Positions 34,837 through 44,258 of a stretch of DNA of 54,286 nucleotides are shown here, one piece after another; the first letter of the stretch is position 1; the number at the start of each line of letters is the position of its first letter. This stretch comes from Luminiphilus sp. (lineage in GTDB: Bacteria; Pseudomonadota; Gammaproteobacteria; Pseudomonadales; Halieaceae): the NCBI GenBank assembly GCA_016778045.1, contig JADHQG010000003.1:1-54286 (forward strand), given 5' to 3'. The notes under the pieces were generated by a model. The model was not told the origin of the DNA. It was given only the letters and a program-made list of their open reading frames with translations, and made no database searches. Both the position numbers and the translations under genes were made by a program.

Positions 34837-36114
34837 ATGACACAACTTACTGAGCTGACTGATTTTTTGGGCGAGGCGAAAACGCCTTTCCATGCGGTCG
34901 CGGCCATGTCATCCCGTTTGCTCGCGGCAGGGTTTGAGGCGGTGGCGCAGTTCGATCCCGGTGCGATGTCGCCTGGCAAAGGCTATTTCATGACCCGGCA
35001 GGGTAGTTCGTTGATCGCGCTGCGAGCCGGCGCGACACCGCCGCAGGCCGGACTGAGATTGGTGGGTGCTCATACTGACAGCCCTAACCTGTCGATCAAG
35101 CCGAATCCGGTGAAGGGCCGCGGCGGCTGTGTGCAGCTGGGGGTGGACGTTTACGGGGGCGCGTTACTTAACCCCTGGTTCGATCGCGACCTCGCCATGG
35201 CGGGCCGCGTAACGCTGTTGACTGACGGGGGCGAGCTTCGCTCGACGTTATTTGATTCAGGCCGAGCGGTGGCCGTGATTCCAAGCTTGGCCATTCACCT
35301 CGACCGCGAGGCGAACAAACAGCGCAGCGTGAACCCTCAAACAGACGTGGTGCCGGTGGTGATGCTCGGCGAGCCCGAAGCATTTGACCTGAAAACCTGG
35401 CTGGCCGACTGCTTGGCTCGTGACGACGCCGAGTTCAAAGGCGCACGGGTATTGGATTACGAGCTGTCGCTATATGACAACCAACCGCCGGCGCTAGTTG
35501 GAATAGATCAACAGTTACTGACGTCAGCGCGGCTGGACAACTTGCTGAGCTGCTATGCCGGTCTCGCGGCACTCATCGCCAGTGACAATGCAGAATGGTC
35601 CATGTTGGTGGCAACAGACCATGAAGAGGTAGGCAGTGCGTCGACGATTGGTGCACAGGGACCGATGCTGATGGATGCATTAACCGCACTGGTGCCCGAC
35701 GCGGTGCAGAACCAATCTTTAAGGGCGCAATCGTGGATGCTGTCGGTCGATAACGCGCACGCAGTCCATCCCAATTTTGCCGACAAGCATGATGACCAGC
35801 ACAGCCCCCGACTGGGTGGCGGACCGGTGATCAAAATCAATCGCAACCAGCGATATGCCACTGATGCTGAGGGTGCGGCACGTCTGCGGCTGCTGGCCGA
35901 GCGGTCTGACGTGTCGGTGCAGGCATTTGTGATGCGAGCAGACCTGGCCTGCGGCAGCACCATAGGGCCCATCACTGCCACTGAAACCGGCATTCCGACA
36001 ACCGATCTCGGTCTCCCGACTCTGGCAATGCACTCGATCCGCGAGCTGGCATGCACGGCCGATATTCCGCAGTTATTGTCACTGTTGCAGGCGTTTTACC
36101 GCCGTGTTGCTTGA
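34837..36114 (+). CDS. apeB: M18 family aminopeptidase
   Basis: A 425-residue dinuclear zinc peptidase that removes N-terminal acidic residues in the cytoplasm. Metal and catalytic motifs: GAHTDSPNLSIKPN, DHEEVGSASTIGAQGP and SVDNAHAVHPNF, with a C-terminal MHSIRE. The ATG at 34837 is preferred over an upstream frame that overlaps uppP. It lies 7 bp after uppP, in the same run. Confidence 0.94.
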   Translation: MTQLTELTDFLGEAKTPFHAVAAMSSRLLAAGFEAVAQFDPGAMSPGKGYFMTRQGSSLIALRAGATPPQAGLRLVGAHTDSPNLSIKPNPVKGRGGCVQLGVDVYGGALLNPWFDRDLAMAGRVTLLTDGGELRSTLFDSGRAVAVIPSLAIHLDREANKQRSVNPQTDVVPVVMLGEPEAFDLKTWLADCLARDDAEFKGARVLDYELSLYDNQPPALVGIDQQLLTSARLDNLLSCYAGLAALIASDNAEWSMLVATDHEEVGSASTIGAQGPMLMDALTALVPDAVQNQSLRAQSWMLSVDNAHAVHPNFADKHDDQHSPRLGGGPVIKINRNQRYATDAEGAARLRLLAERSDVSVQAFVMRADLACGSTIGPITATETGIPTTDLGLPTLAMHSIRELACTADIPQLLSLLQAFYRRVA

Positions 36115-36126
36115 GGAGATGTGTGC

Positions 36127-37134
36127 ATGAGCGCAACCCGGGTTCTGACCGGTATTACCACCACGGGTTCGCCGCACTTGGGCAATTACGTGGGCGCGAT
36201 TCGGCCTGCCATTGCGGCTTCCCGTGATGCCTCGGTAGAGGCCTATTTATTTTTGGCCGACTACCACGCGCTGATTAAGAACCAAAACCCGGAGGAGGTG
36301 GCCCAATCGAGTCGCGAAATCGCCGCCACCTGGCTGGCGCTGGGGCTCGATCCTGAGAGCACGTTCTTCTACCGGCAATCGGATATTCCGGAAATCACGG
36401 AGCTTAGCTGGGTGCTGACCTGCTCCGCGGCAAAGGGATTAATGAATCGAGCCCATGCTTACAAAGCGGTGGTACAGGCGAATGAAGCCTCGGGCGAGGA
36501 TCCCGATTTTGGCGTCACGATGGGGCTGTTTTCTTACCCCATACTCATGGCGGCTGACATTCTCATTTTTAACGCGCATCAGGTGCCTGTGGGTCGTGAT
36601 CAGATCCAGCATGTCGAGATGGCGCGCGATATTGCCCAGCGTTTCAACCATCATTATGGAGAGATCTTCACGCTACCCGAGGCGGTGGTCGATGACGATG
36701 TCGCTGTACTGCAGGGTCTGGATGGTCGCAAAATGAGTAAAAGCTACGGCAATACCATTCCCCTTTTTGGTACGCCGAAACAGCTCCAAAAATCCATTAA
36801 CAAAATCAAAACCAACCTGCTTGAGCCCGGTGAGCCGAAGGACGCCGACGACTCCACGGTCTTTCAGGTGTGGTGTGCGTTCGCCAACGACGCCGAGCGG
36901 GAGAGCATGCGCCAAGCATTTGCTGACGGCATCGCTTGGGGCGAAGCAAAGAAGCAGTTGTTCGAGCGCGTCAATGACGAGCTGGCACCTGCCCGGGGGC
37001 AGTATGAGGCGTTAATGGCCAACCCCGGTGAGGTCGAGGCGGTGTTGCAACAGGGCGCTCAGAAATTAAAGCCCAAAAGCGAGGCGTTACTGGAGCAAGT
37101 CCGCCATGCCGTGGGTCTGCGGGCCTATCACTAG
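36127..37134 (+). CDS. trpS: Tryptophanyl-tRNA synthetase
   Basis: A 335-residue class I aminoacyl-tRNA synthetase that charges tRNA-Trp. The HIGH-type signature is SPHLGNYVG near 15-23, and [10 protein letters not shown] is the KMSKS loop. GAGGAG (36113-36118) lies 8 bp before the ATG at 36127; a GTG at 36121 is too close to that site. It follows apeB by 12 bp and is the end of the plus-strand run, facing the TonB receptor gene. Confidence 0.96.
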   Translation: MSATRVLTGITTTGSPHLGNYVGAIRPAIAASRDASVEAYLFLADYHALIKNQNPEEVAQSSREIAATWLALGLDPESTFFYRQSDIPEITELSWVLTCSAAKGLMNRAHAYKAVVQANEASGEDPDFGVTMGLFSYPILMAADILIFNAHQVPVGRDQIQHVEMARDIAQRFNHHYGEIFTLPEAVVDDDVAVLQGLDGRKMSKSYGNTIPLFGTPKQLQKSINKIKTNLLEPGEPKDADDSTVFQVWCAFANDAERESMRQAFADGIAWGEAKKQLFERVNDELAPARGQYEALMANPGEVEAVLQQGAQKLKPKSEALLEQVRHAVGLRAYH

Positions 37135-37193
37135 CGGCCCTTAACTCGGCGCAATCCTGTCATCGATTGGCGAGGCAGTCTGGGCGGGCTTTC

Positions 37194-39260
37194 TTACAGG
37201 GCCAAGGTCAACCCGACGACAGCACTGCGGGGTTCGCCAACAAAGTACCGGTAGCTGCCGAAGCCAAAATCCGCGCGCTCCGCGTACCCTTCATCGAGTA
37301 GATTGGTTGCCACGAGCGTGACGGTCACGGTTGGACTCACTGCCCACGCCGCGCGCAGATTCAACAACTCATGCCCTTGGTATTCGTGCTGATTGGCAGG
37401 GTCCAGCCAATATTTAGCAACCCACAGCCATTCGAGCTCCGCGGTCAGTGCGGGGCCGTTGGCGGAAAAATCAGCGAGTAATTGAACAGAGCCAAAGTGC
37501 TTGGGTGCGGTATCGATGTCGTTGCCTTCGATGTTGCTCCGTGAACCCAGTAGCTCCATATCGCTGTCGTAGCGGTGGCGAGCATAGCTGCCATTGCCGC
37601 GCAGAGACCAGATCTCCGACAGCCGCCAACTGGCCGCCAGCTCAATGCCCCGGTGCGTGGTTTCTGCACCAGAGACGTTGTAGCGGTCGCGATCTTGAAA
37701 AATGACGTTGTCTTTCGTCATCCAATAGGCAGTGATGTCATAGGCAAAGCCATTGAGATCACCTCGTACACCCAGTTCCGCACTGTCGACGGTCTCAGAG
37801 TCGATATCCGCGACCATTTGGCCTGATTGCAGCCGGTAAAGTTCTGCCGTTTGGGGTGCGCGGAAACCCGTTGCGATCCGGCCATAGAGCGTGCGCCGCG
37901 CTGTGTGATGGCTGAGCGCGATATTGCCTGTCCAGTCGCTGAAATGGTCTTTGCGGCTCGCCGGTCGATAGAACCGGCAGGCGCTGGCGGTGGGCGCGCA
38001 CGCGGGCCCCGGGTCGGTGCCATTGCGGTAGTCGTAACGGGTCTCTTCGAGACGCAGCCCGCCGTCGAGCTGCCAACGGTCCGATAGCGCCCACTGCATG
38101 TGAGTGAAGCCGGCGAGGGTGTTGGCATCGACATCGTAATCGTAATGAATGCCATCGGGTTGATTGGGGCTAAAAAATTCTGCCTGTGTCTCCAGCAGTG
38201 AGCCGTCGGTGCGGTCGACGTCGACGCCCGCATACCAGTCCAGTCTCCCCGTTGTATTGCTGGCAAGTGCTTGCAGGCCGATGCTTCGATGCCGGTTATT
38301 TTCCGTCGCTTGCCACGGCAGATAATGCTGCAGGAATGTCATGCTGTTACTGCGCCAGTAGGGACGCAGCGACAGCTCTCCCTCGCCGCCCCAGTCCCGA
38401 CTGACGCTTAAATAGCCTCTGGCCGACCAGGCGTTGCGATAAGCCTCTGGGTTCGGATTCTGTTCGCGCACATCGTCATCTTTGTAGGCTTCATAGCCGA
38501 CAATATAGCCCGCGGTTTCTTGATCCAGCTGACTGCCTTCCAGGACACCGGCAACCCGCCAGGCTCCCCAGTTGTCATCGAGTCTGAGTGTGGCCTTTTG
38601 CTGATCGTAGCCCGATTGGTCCTGATAGCCGCCGTATCGTGCGGTCTGAGCCGACAACGCCACGCTGTCCCAGGCGCCGCTGGCCGACACGCGATAGTAA
38701 TCCCGCGAACCCGCCTCGACTCGTAGCTGGTTTGGCGTCGCCTCCACACTCCGGGTGAGCACGTTGATAATCCCGTGGAGCGCGTTAGAGCCAAATACGA
38801 CCGTGGCAGGGCCTTTGAGCACTTCCACTTTGCCGGCTTGTAGCAAATTCGCGTCAAACAGCTGGTTCACATTGCAAAAGCCGGGCGAGCGCATGCTGAT
38901 GCCATCCTGAGCGGTCATAAAAGCGCCGCAGCTGCCTGCCCCTGTCAGCACCGGCGAGCGCAGCGAGATCAGTGACTCTTGCCCGTTGCCGCGACTGACC
39001 CAACTGCCGGCGATTCGGTTAAATACCTGATTGCTGTGTTGGGGCGAAATGCGCTCCAGCGTCTCGTTATCCAGTGACGACCAGGCGGCGGGCAGGGCCA
39101 TCGCAGAGGCCGGTGTGCGGGAGGCTGTCACAATGACGGTCTCGAGCTCGTCACCCGGGTCGCCCTGCTGCGCGAGCGCTCCAACAGGAGGAAGGGCGAG
39201 CGCCATGGCGAACAACAAAGACACACTCCGGAGGCGGACCGGCGATTGTGGATACAGCAT
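37194..39260 (-). CDS. TonB-dependent outer-membrane receptor
   Basis: A 688-residue outer-membrane beta-barrel transporter. The ATG at 39260 gives a signal peptide (core SVSLLFAMALALPP, cleavage after ALA); an upstream frame extension would run through purC. A TonB-box-like ETVIVTASR is followed by a plug domain with KVEVLKGPATVVFGSNALHGIINV. The plug has two cysteines (GSCGAF and GFCNVNQ) placed as for a disulfide. The barrel ends GEPRSAVVGLTLAL. Substrate (siderophore, vitamin or other) is unknown; no transporter or regulator is adjacent. Confidence 0.92.
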   Translation of the reverse strand: MLYPQSPVRLRSVSLLFAMALALPPVGALAQQGDPGDELETVIVTASRTPASAMALPAAWSSLDNETLERISPQHSNQVFNRIAGSWVSRGNGQESLISLRSPVLTGAGSCGAFMTAQDGISMRSPGFCNVNQLFDANLLQAGKVEVLKGPATVVFGSNALHGIINVLTRSVEATPNQLRVEAGSRDYYRVSASGAWDSVALSAQTARYGGYQDQSGYDQQKATLRLDDNWGAWRVAGVLEGSQLDQETAGYIVGYEAYKDDDVREQNPNPEAYRNAWSARGYLSVSRDWGGEGELSLRPYWRSNSMTFLQHYLPWQATENNRHRSIGLQALASNTTGRLDWYAGVDVDRTDGSLLETQAEFFSPNQPDGIHYDYDVDANTLAGFTHMQWALSDRWQLDGGLRLEETRYDYRNGTDPGPACAPTASACRFYRPASRKDHFSDWTGNIALSHHTARRTLYGRIATGFRAPQTAELYRLQSGQMVADIDSETVDSAELGVRGDLNGFAYDITAYWMTKDNVIFQDRDRYNVSGAETTHRGIELAASWRLSEIWSLRGNGSYARHRYDSDMELLGSRSNIEGNDIDTAPKHFGSVQLLADFSANGPALTAELEWLWVAKYWLDPANQHEYQGHELLNLRAAWAVSPTVTVTLVATNLLDEGYAERADFGFGSYRYFVGEPRSAVVGLTLAL

Positions 39261-39269
39261 AGTGACTGT

Positions 39270-39282
39270 CCTGATAATCAGG
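39270..39282. promoter_or_regulatory. Palindrome overlapping the TonB receptor ribosome site
   Basis: CCTGATAATCAGG, a 13-bp palindrome 9 bp before the receptor ATG. On the minus strand its right arm supplies the AGGA ribosome site. TGATAAT matches one half of a Fur box, but the other half does not, so a repressor site is only possible. Confidence 0.3.
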
Positions 39283-39361
39283 TGACCTGCCACAGTTCGT
39301 GACAACAGCGCGCATTTTGGGCAAAACTCCACCCCATGCCAAGTAGAGAGGACCGCAGACC

Positions 39362-40459
39362 TTGAGTGCCGAGGTATTGGCCGTGAATGACACGCTCCCG
39401 ATCCGAACCAGTGAGCCGGTTCATTCGGGCAAGGTGCGCTCTGTCTATTGGTTGAGCGAGGCCGACAGTGCCCGATTGATTCGTGAACGGAGCTACGACG
39501 TAGCGCCTGATGCACAGTTGGCCGTCATGGTCATCAGTGACCGTATTTCGGCTTTTGACTGCATTTGGCACGGAGAGGGCGGGCTCGCCGGCGTGCCGGG
39601 TAAAGGTGCGGCATTAAATGCGATCTCGCATTTCTGGTTTCAAACCTTTCGTGATGCGGGCTTGGCGCGCAGTCACATTCTCGAGGTTCCACATCCACTG
39701 GTATGGGTTGTGCAAAGGGCGAAGCCCATTATGGTGGAGGCCATTGCTCGGCGTTTTATCACCGGTTCAATGTGGCGCGCTTACGAGCGGGGCGTGAGGG
39801 AGTTTTGCGGCATCGCGCTACCCGATCATCTGCACAGAGATCAACGATTGAGCGAGACGCTGGTGACGCCCTCTACCAAGGGGGTCATGCGCGGTTTGCC
39901 GGGTATTCCAGAGGCGGACGACACCAACGTGTCCAAGGAGCAGCTGGTGACGCACTGGCAGGCATTTGGTTTTCACTCGGTTAACGATGTTGAGCACTAT
40001 GAGATCCTGCTCAGAGAGGGTGTCGAGTTAATTGCCCAACATTTGACCCCGCTTGATTTGATGTTGGTCGATACAAAATTCGAGTTTGGTTATGCCCGCG
40101 ATGCCGAGGGCCGAGAAAATCTGATTTATATGGATGAGGTGGGCACACCAGACTCGTCGCGTATTTGGGATGCTGTTGCTTACCGGGGCGGCAGCGTGAT
40201 CGAGAACAGCAAAGAGGAGTTCCGGCAGGCGCTCCTGCGGCACGTTAATGACGCTGAACTGCTGCTCGACCATCAACGCTTTGAGGAGCGAAAACGCTTT
40301 GCGGCGGAGCACGCGTTGCCCGCCGTCATGCTACATACCTTGTCCAATACCTACTCATCGGTAGCAGAGCGGATCATAGGCCAGCCGCTGTCTGTGCCAG
40401 AGAGGCCTCTGGAGAGTATGATGGCGGTGCTTGGGGACGAGTTTGATCTGGTGCGCTAG
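39362..40459 (+). CDS. purC: SAICAR synthetase, long gammaproteobacterial form
   Basis: A 365-residue phosphoribosylaminoimidazole-succinocarboxamide synthase, purine pathway step 7. Motifs: HSGKVRSVYWL (nucleotide loop), VISDRISAFDCIW, KPIMVEAIARRFITGSMW, LVDTKFEFGY and DEVGTPDSSR. The long C-terminal tail distinguishes it from the 240-residue form. A TTG start at 39362 with AGAGGA upstream is the best fit; a GTG nine codons later is possible. Confidence 0.95.
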   Translation: MSAEVLAVNDTLPIRTSEPVHSGKVRSVYWLSEADSARLIRERSYDVAPDAQLAVMVISDRISAFDCIWHGEGGLAGVPGKGAALNAISHFWFQTFRDAGLARSHILEVPHPLVWVVQRAKPIMVEAIARRFITGSMWRAYERGVREFCGIALPDHLHRDQRLSETLVTPSTKGVMRGLPGIPEADDTNVSKEQLVTHWQAFGFHSVNDVEHYEILLREGVELIAQHLTPLDLMLVDTKFEFGYARDAEGRENLIYMDEVGTPDSSRIWDAVAYRGGSVIENSKEEFRQALLRHVNDAELLLDHQRFEERKRFAAEHALPAVMLHTLSNTYSSVAERIIGQPLSVPERPLESMMAVLGDEFDLVR

Positions 40460-40480
40460 CGCGTCGGACGGGGGAAATCG

Positions 40481-40882
40481 ATGCCAATTTTTCAACTAAC
40501 AGAGACCCTGTCAGTGGCCGCGCAGGTCACACCGCAGGATATTCCTAATATTGCTGCGCAAGGTTTCTCAACGGTGGTTTGCAATCGCCCCGACGGCGAG
40601 GTGCCTGATCAAGCCTCAATGGATGCCATCGAGGCGGCCTGTAATGATGCGAACGTGCTCTTTGTGCGCTATCCCGTTGATGCCCTGAACTTCCCGGGTC
40701 CCGATCTCGAGGGTTTGGGAGAGCTGTTTGATGATGCCGGTCAGCGAGTTTTAGCCTACTGCCGCACCGGAACCCGCTGCGCCAACTTGTGGGTGGCGAC
40801 CCGTAGTGAGGAAGAACGCCAGGCCGCTATTCAGGTGGCGCGGGAAATTGGCTTCGATCTCAGCATGGTGACACCGCGTTAA
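40481..40882 (+). CDS. TIGR01244 family phosphatase-like / sulfur-transferase-like protein
   Basis: A 133-residue cytoplasmic protein of the DUF442/TIGR01244 family. It has a dual-specificity-phosphatase-like fold with the P-loop CRTGTRC, where Cys is the nucleophile. Relatives are fused to sulfide oxygenase or beta-lactamase-like domains, linking the family to sulfur metabolism. It starts 21 bp after purC, likely the same transcript. Substrate unknown. Confidence 0.85.
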   Translation: MPIFQLTETLSVAAQVTPQDIPNIAAQGFSTVVCNRPDGEVPDQASMDAIEAACNDANVLFVRYPVDALNFPGPDLEGLGELFDDAGQRVLAYCRTGTRCANLWVATRSEEERQAAIQVAREIGFDLSMVTPR

Positions 40883-40893
40883 ATCGCGCTCTG

Positions 40894-40924
40894 ACCGCTT
40901 GTTACACACGATTAGGCGGTTTTC
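40894..40924. terminator. Weak candidate terminator between convergent genes
   Basis: ACCGCTT (40894-40900) and AGGCGGT (40914-40920) can pair with one G-U, 13-nt loop, followed by four T. It sits at the end of the TIGR01244 gene and beside the stop of the convergent 173-residue gene. Confidence 0.35.
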
Positions 40925-41444
40925 AGTTTAAGGCTTCGAGCAACGCACTCATCGCGAGTTCCGCGTCTACCCCCCATTGGGCGGAGTCCATGCCGGTTAA
41001 TGGCAATAACTCAGAAGCCGGTGGTAGGTGTTCGGGATGATGGGCCTCGGCAATCGTCGCATAGGGTGCGAGTGAGTCGGTGGTCAAACCTGCATCCAGT
41101 CTATAAAGCCGGATATACAAGAGATCCCCTTCGGCCACCGTGCCTTCCGCGTGTTGCGCAAATCCGTAACCACAGGGTGCACTGGCTTCGGCGAGAACTT
41201 CCCGGGAAATGGCGCAGGATGCCTCGGCCAGGGTGCTGCCAATGCTCATGCCACTGCGTATTGCCTGATCGGCGCTGGCCAGCGCTTGGGGTGTTGGCGC
41301 GGCGAACCGTGTGACCGCCAGCGTGCGGCAAATATCCCGCCCGTTATGCCGGCTACACAGATTGGCAACGCGGCTCACCTCATCTTGATGAAGCACTTTG
41401 ACGCGGTAGCTACCGAAGCGCTGTAGGATTTGTTCGCTGTTCAC
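40923..41444 (-). CDS. Conserved-looking cytoplasmic protein of unknown function
   Basis: A 173-residue protein without signal peptide or membrane segment. Four cysteines (LCSRH, ICRTL, SCAIS, PCGYG). The frame is long, ends close to the convergent gene and has no competing frame of better quality, so it is likely real. I do not recognise the family. Start ATG at 41444; no close upstream partner on this strand. Confidence 0.7.
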   Translation of the reverse strand: MNSEQILQRFGSYRVKVLHQDEVSRVANLCSRHNGRDICRTLAVTRFAAPTPQALASADQAIRSGMSIGSTLAEASCAISREVLAEASAPCGYGFAQHAEGTVAEGDLLYIRLYRLDAGLTTDSLAPYATIAEAHHPEHLPPASELLPLTGMDSAQWGVDAELAMSALLEALN

Positions 41445-41659
41445 TCAGAGCTGTTCCTTTCGCTGCGTCGGCGCTTAGCCTCGTGAAATCTGGCAAAGGC
41501 GGCACGGCGCGGGCGGACACTAACGCGACTGCCATGAATCTGCAATCAGTGAGCCGCTCGATGGCACAATTTGTGGGGTATGATCCGCTCGACCCATCAA
41601 CGGGCCGGCGGATGGCTATCGGTCAAATGCCGCATCACCCACTGTCAGGAGATCTCGCC

Positions 41660-42985
41660 ATGAACCTGTTTCGCCATGCTGTAATGACGTTGACCTTGCT
41701 GCTAGCAGTTCAGACCTCTTTGGCGGCGGCCGATTCTCTGCGGGATGAAGTCAGTGCTGTCTACAGCGACAAGCTAAAGGATCTGTTTCTGTACTTTCAT
41801 CAAAATCCCGAGTTGTCGACGATGGAGCACAAAACGTCCGCTCGGCTTGCCGACGAGTTGGAGTCATTGGGCTACGTCGTGCATCGAAACGTGGGTGGTA
41901 CCGGAATCGTCGCTCTGTTGGAGAATGGCGATGGGCCATTGGTCATGTTCAGGGCCGATATGGATGGTCTGCCGGTTGAGGAAAAATCCGGACTTGCCTA
42001 CGCGTCGCGGGCCAAGCAGATCGACCCGAATGGCAACGAGGTGTTTGTCATGCACGCCTGCGGCCATGACGTGCACATCACGAGTCTGGTGGGGACTGCC
42101 CAGCTCATGGCCGAGAAGCGGGACGAGTGGCAGGGCACGCTGATGCTGATTGGCCAGCCGGCGGAAGAACGTGTGCTCGGTGCGGCGGCGATGCGCGCTG
42201 ACAATCTGTGGCAGCGATTTGGCCAGCCGGATTACGCGATGGCGTTTCACGTCACCTCGGCCATGCCAACTGGATTGCTGGGCGCCTCCGTGGATTCTCC
42301 CTATTCGGGTGCTGACACCGTCGATATTTATATTACCGGCGTGGGTGCTCACGGCGCCTCCCCTCATCGCGGCGTGGATCCCATCGTACTGGGCTCGCAA
42401 ATCGTGATGGGATTGCAGACCGTGGTCAGCCGAACGTTACCGCCGCGGCGGCCCGGTGTGATCACCGTGGGTGCTTTCCACAGCGGCACCAAGCACAACA
42501 TTATTTCGGATGCCGCCCACCTGCAGTTAACGGTGCGCAGCGAGTCTGCTGAGGATCGAACGCTGTTGCTCGATGGCATTCGTAGAGTGGCAGAAAACAT
42601 GGGTCGGGTAGCCGGCTTGCCCGACGAGCTGCTGCCAAAGGTGGTGGTGTCTGAGGAGAGTGTGCCACCCACCTTGAATGACAAAGCGTTGACCGAGCGC
42701 ATCATGGCGTTGTGGAACGGGCACTTTGGCGCGGGCGTTCTCTTCTCGGGTGAGCGTCTTGGTATGGGTGCAGAAGACTTTCCGTTTTTTACCGTCGACC
42801 CTTATATACCCAGCCTTTACTTCGCGGTGGGCGGTACGCCGCCCGAAGATTTTGCGATCGAGCAATCCGGAGGAGATCCTGTACCGTCGCATCACTCGCC
42901 GCTGTTTAAGATCGAACCCGACGCGTCGGTCACGATGGGCGTAGAAGCGTCAGTGACGGCATTGTTGGATTTGCTCGGTTCGTGA
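41660..42985 (+). CDS. Exported M20 family amidohydrolase
   Basis: A 441-residue zinc hydrolase of the M20D type (hippurate/indole-acetyl-amino-acid hydrolase-like). A signal peptide (core LTLLLAVQTSLA, cleavage after LAAA) is followed by MFRADMDGLPVEE, MHACGHDVHI and GQPAEE, the metal and catalytic motifs. The ATG at 41660 has AGGAGAT upstream; an upstream frame lacks a signal peptide. It probably hydrolyses an N-acyl amino acid or related amide in the periplasm. Overlaps the cytochrome b gene by 4 bp. Confidence 0.9.
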   Translation: MNLFRHAVMTLTLLLAVQTSLAAADSLRDEVSAVYSDKLKDLFLYFHQNPELSTMEHKTSARLADELESLGYVVHRNVGGTGIVALLENGDGPLVMFRADMDGLPVEEKSGLAYASRAKQIDPNGNEVFVMHACGHDVHITSLVGTAQLMAEKRDEWQGTLMLIGQPAEERVLGAAAMRADNLWQRFGQPDYAMAFHVTSAMPTGLLGASVDSPYSGADTVDIYITGVGAHGASPHRGVDPIVLGSQIVMGLQTVVSRTLPPRRPGVITVGAFHSGTKHNIISDAAHLQLTVRSESAEDRTLLLDGIRRVAENMGRVAGLPDELLPKVVVSEESVPPTLNDKALTERIMALWNGHFGAGVLFSGERLGMGAEDFPFFTVDPYIPSLYFAVGGTPPEDFAIEQSGGDPVPSHHSPLFKIEPDASVTMGVEASVTALLDLLGS

Positions 42986-43656
42986 ATGTCACTGACGACG
43001 CGTGGCGTGAGCCGCGTTTTCCTGTTTGGGACCGCGCAGTTCGTCTGATCCATTGGTCCTTTCCAATCGGTCTTGGGCTCATGTGGTGGAGTGGCGAACA
43101 GGGGCGTATGGATGTCCACCAATGGGTAGGGTATAGCCTCTTATGTCTCGTTATGACACGCGTGGCGTGGGGATTTGTGGGTAGCGAGCCGACGCGTTTT
43201 ACTCATTTTGTGCCGAGCCCCTCCGGGTTGCTGCGCTACCTCAAAGAGGGCGGGGAGTATGCGGGGCATAATCCTCTGGGGGCGCTGTCCGCGCTGGTAT
43301 TACTGGGGCTCGTGCTGACGCAATCCCTGTCGGGCACCATGAGTCGCGACGACCTGCTGTTTGAGGGACCGTTCTCTTACTGGGCGGGTGATCTGTCTGG
43401 CACGATGACCGAGTGGCACGAGATCAACTGGCAACTGCTGCAGGGATTCGTTGCCCTGCACCTTGTCTCTGTCGGCTGGTACCAATGGCGCAAGCGCCAG
43501 CCTTTGCTGCAGGCAATGTGGCGAGGCAAGGCAGGGCATAAGCACGCCCGCTCCGCACCCAAGCCGCTGCTAGGGGCGATCGCGATCCTGTTGGCGGCGG
43601 CGGCGGTGCTCTGGGGGTTGGTGAGCGTGGCGCCTGAGGCGCCCAGCTACTACTGA
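42982..43656 (+). CDS. Cytochrome b561-type membrane protein
   Basis: A 224-residue di-haem-type cytochrome b (Ni/Fe-hydrogenase b subunit-like) with about four transmembrane helices plus a C-terminal one. Candidate haem ligands are His in RLIHWSFP, DVHQWVGY, EWHEINWQ and VALHLVSV. It carries electrons between the quinone pool and periplasmic partners; the convergent cytochrome c' is a possible partner. GTG start overlaps the M20 stop. Confidence 0.9.
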   Translation: MNVTDDAWREPRFPVWDRAVRLIHWSFPIGLGLMWWSGEQGRMDVHQWVGYSLLCLVMTRVAWGFVGSEPTRFTHFVPSPSGLLRYLKEGGEYAGHNPLGALSALVLLGLVLTQSLSGTMSRDDLLFEGPFSYWAGDLSGTMTEWHEINWQLLQGFVALHLVSVGWYQWRKRQPLLQAMWRGKAGHKHARSAPKPLLGAIAILLAAAAVLWGLVSVAPEAPSYY

Positions 43657-43676
43657 CGCTGGAACACCGCATCGAG

Positions 43677-43729
43677 CGCATCCTTAGGATGCGAACTCGA
43701 TGATCAAAGTGCCTCAGGATAGCCTGAGG
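43677..43729. repeat. Two hairpins between convergent cytochrome genes
   Basis: CGCATCC-TTA-GGATGCG (43677-43693) and CCTCAGG-ATAG-CCTGAGG (43712-43729) are perfect 7-bp inverted repeats in the 97-bp gap. Neither has a T run, so they are probably transcript 3'-end or rho-dependent structures rather than classical terminators. Confidence 0.6.
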
Positions 43730-43753
43730 AGACTGAGTGACGGGTCAGTAGAG

Positions 43754-44221
43754 TCAGTAAAGATAGTCTTTTGACTTGTACTCATCGTGGCAGGCTTTGC
43801 AGGTGCCGCCTGTGGCAATGAACTGATCGCGGCTGGCACCCTGATCTCCCTCGCTGGCCGTTTCGGCCAATTGAGCGGCGGCCGCGCGGAAGTCGTCCAG
43901 TTTGCTCTGGAAATCATCCATGTTTGACCAGATGTTTGGGCGTGCTCGCGTCATGCCTTTTTCCGAGCCGGGCGCAAAACCACGCTCAACGCCAAATTGT
44001 GCGGCGTGATTCAAGTCAGCTGCCCAACCGGCAAAGCGGGCGTTATCCCACTCGATCTTGCCCTTCACCATATCGCCCATTGGCCCGAAGGTCATACCCA
44101 GCAAAGCGAAATAAGACTGACGCAGGGACTGCAATGGCTCTGACTGCTCGATGTGAGCGAGGGATGGGCCAGAGAGCAAGGTGGCGGCAAGCACGGTGCT
44201 TACCAGTGTCTGTCGTTTCAT
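43754..44221 (-). CDS. Cytochrome c' (cytochrome c-556 family)
   Basis: A 155-residue periplasmic four-helix haem protein. Signal peptide (core LVSTVLAATLLSG, cleavage after SLA), then LRQSYFALLGMTFGPMGDMV, which supplies the axial region, and the C-terminal haem motif CKACH at 141-145. Cytochromes c' bind NO and other gases or act in electron transfer. It faces the cytochrome b561 gene, suggesting a functional pair though on opposite strands. Confidence 0.92.
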   Translation of the reverse strand: MKRQTLVSTVLAATLLSGPSLAHIEQSEPLQSLRQSYFALLGMTFGPMGDMVKGKIEWDNARFAGWAADLNHAAQFGVERGFAPGSEKGMTRARPNIWSNMDDFQSKLDDFRAAAAQLAETASEGDQGASRDQFIATGGTCKACHDEYKSKDYLY

Positions 44222-44258
44222 ATCAAATCTTCCCGGTCTATCAACTATTGGATTTGGC

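Noticed and set aside
39270-39288. Full Fur box upstream of the TonB receptor
   Set aside because: Only one half-site (TGATAAT) matches; the second half matches at one of seven positions.
39261-39515. Upstream extension of the TonB receptor frame
   Set aside because: It runs through the purC start region and adds no signal peptide; the ATG at 39260 begins a good one.
43677-43729. Classical terminators for the cytochrome genes
   Set aside because: The hairpins are perfect but neither is followed by a T run on either strand.
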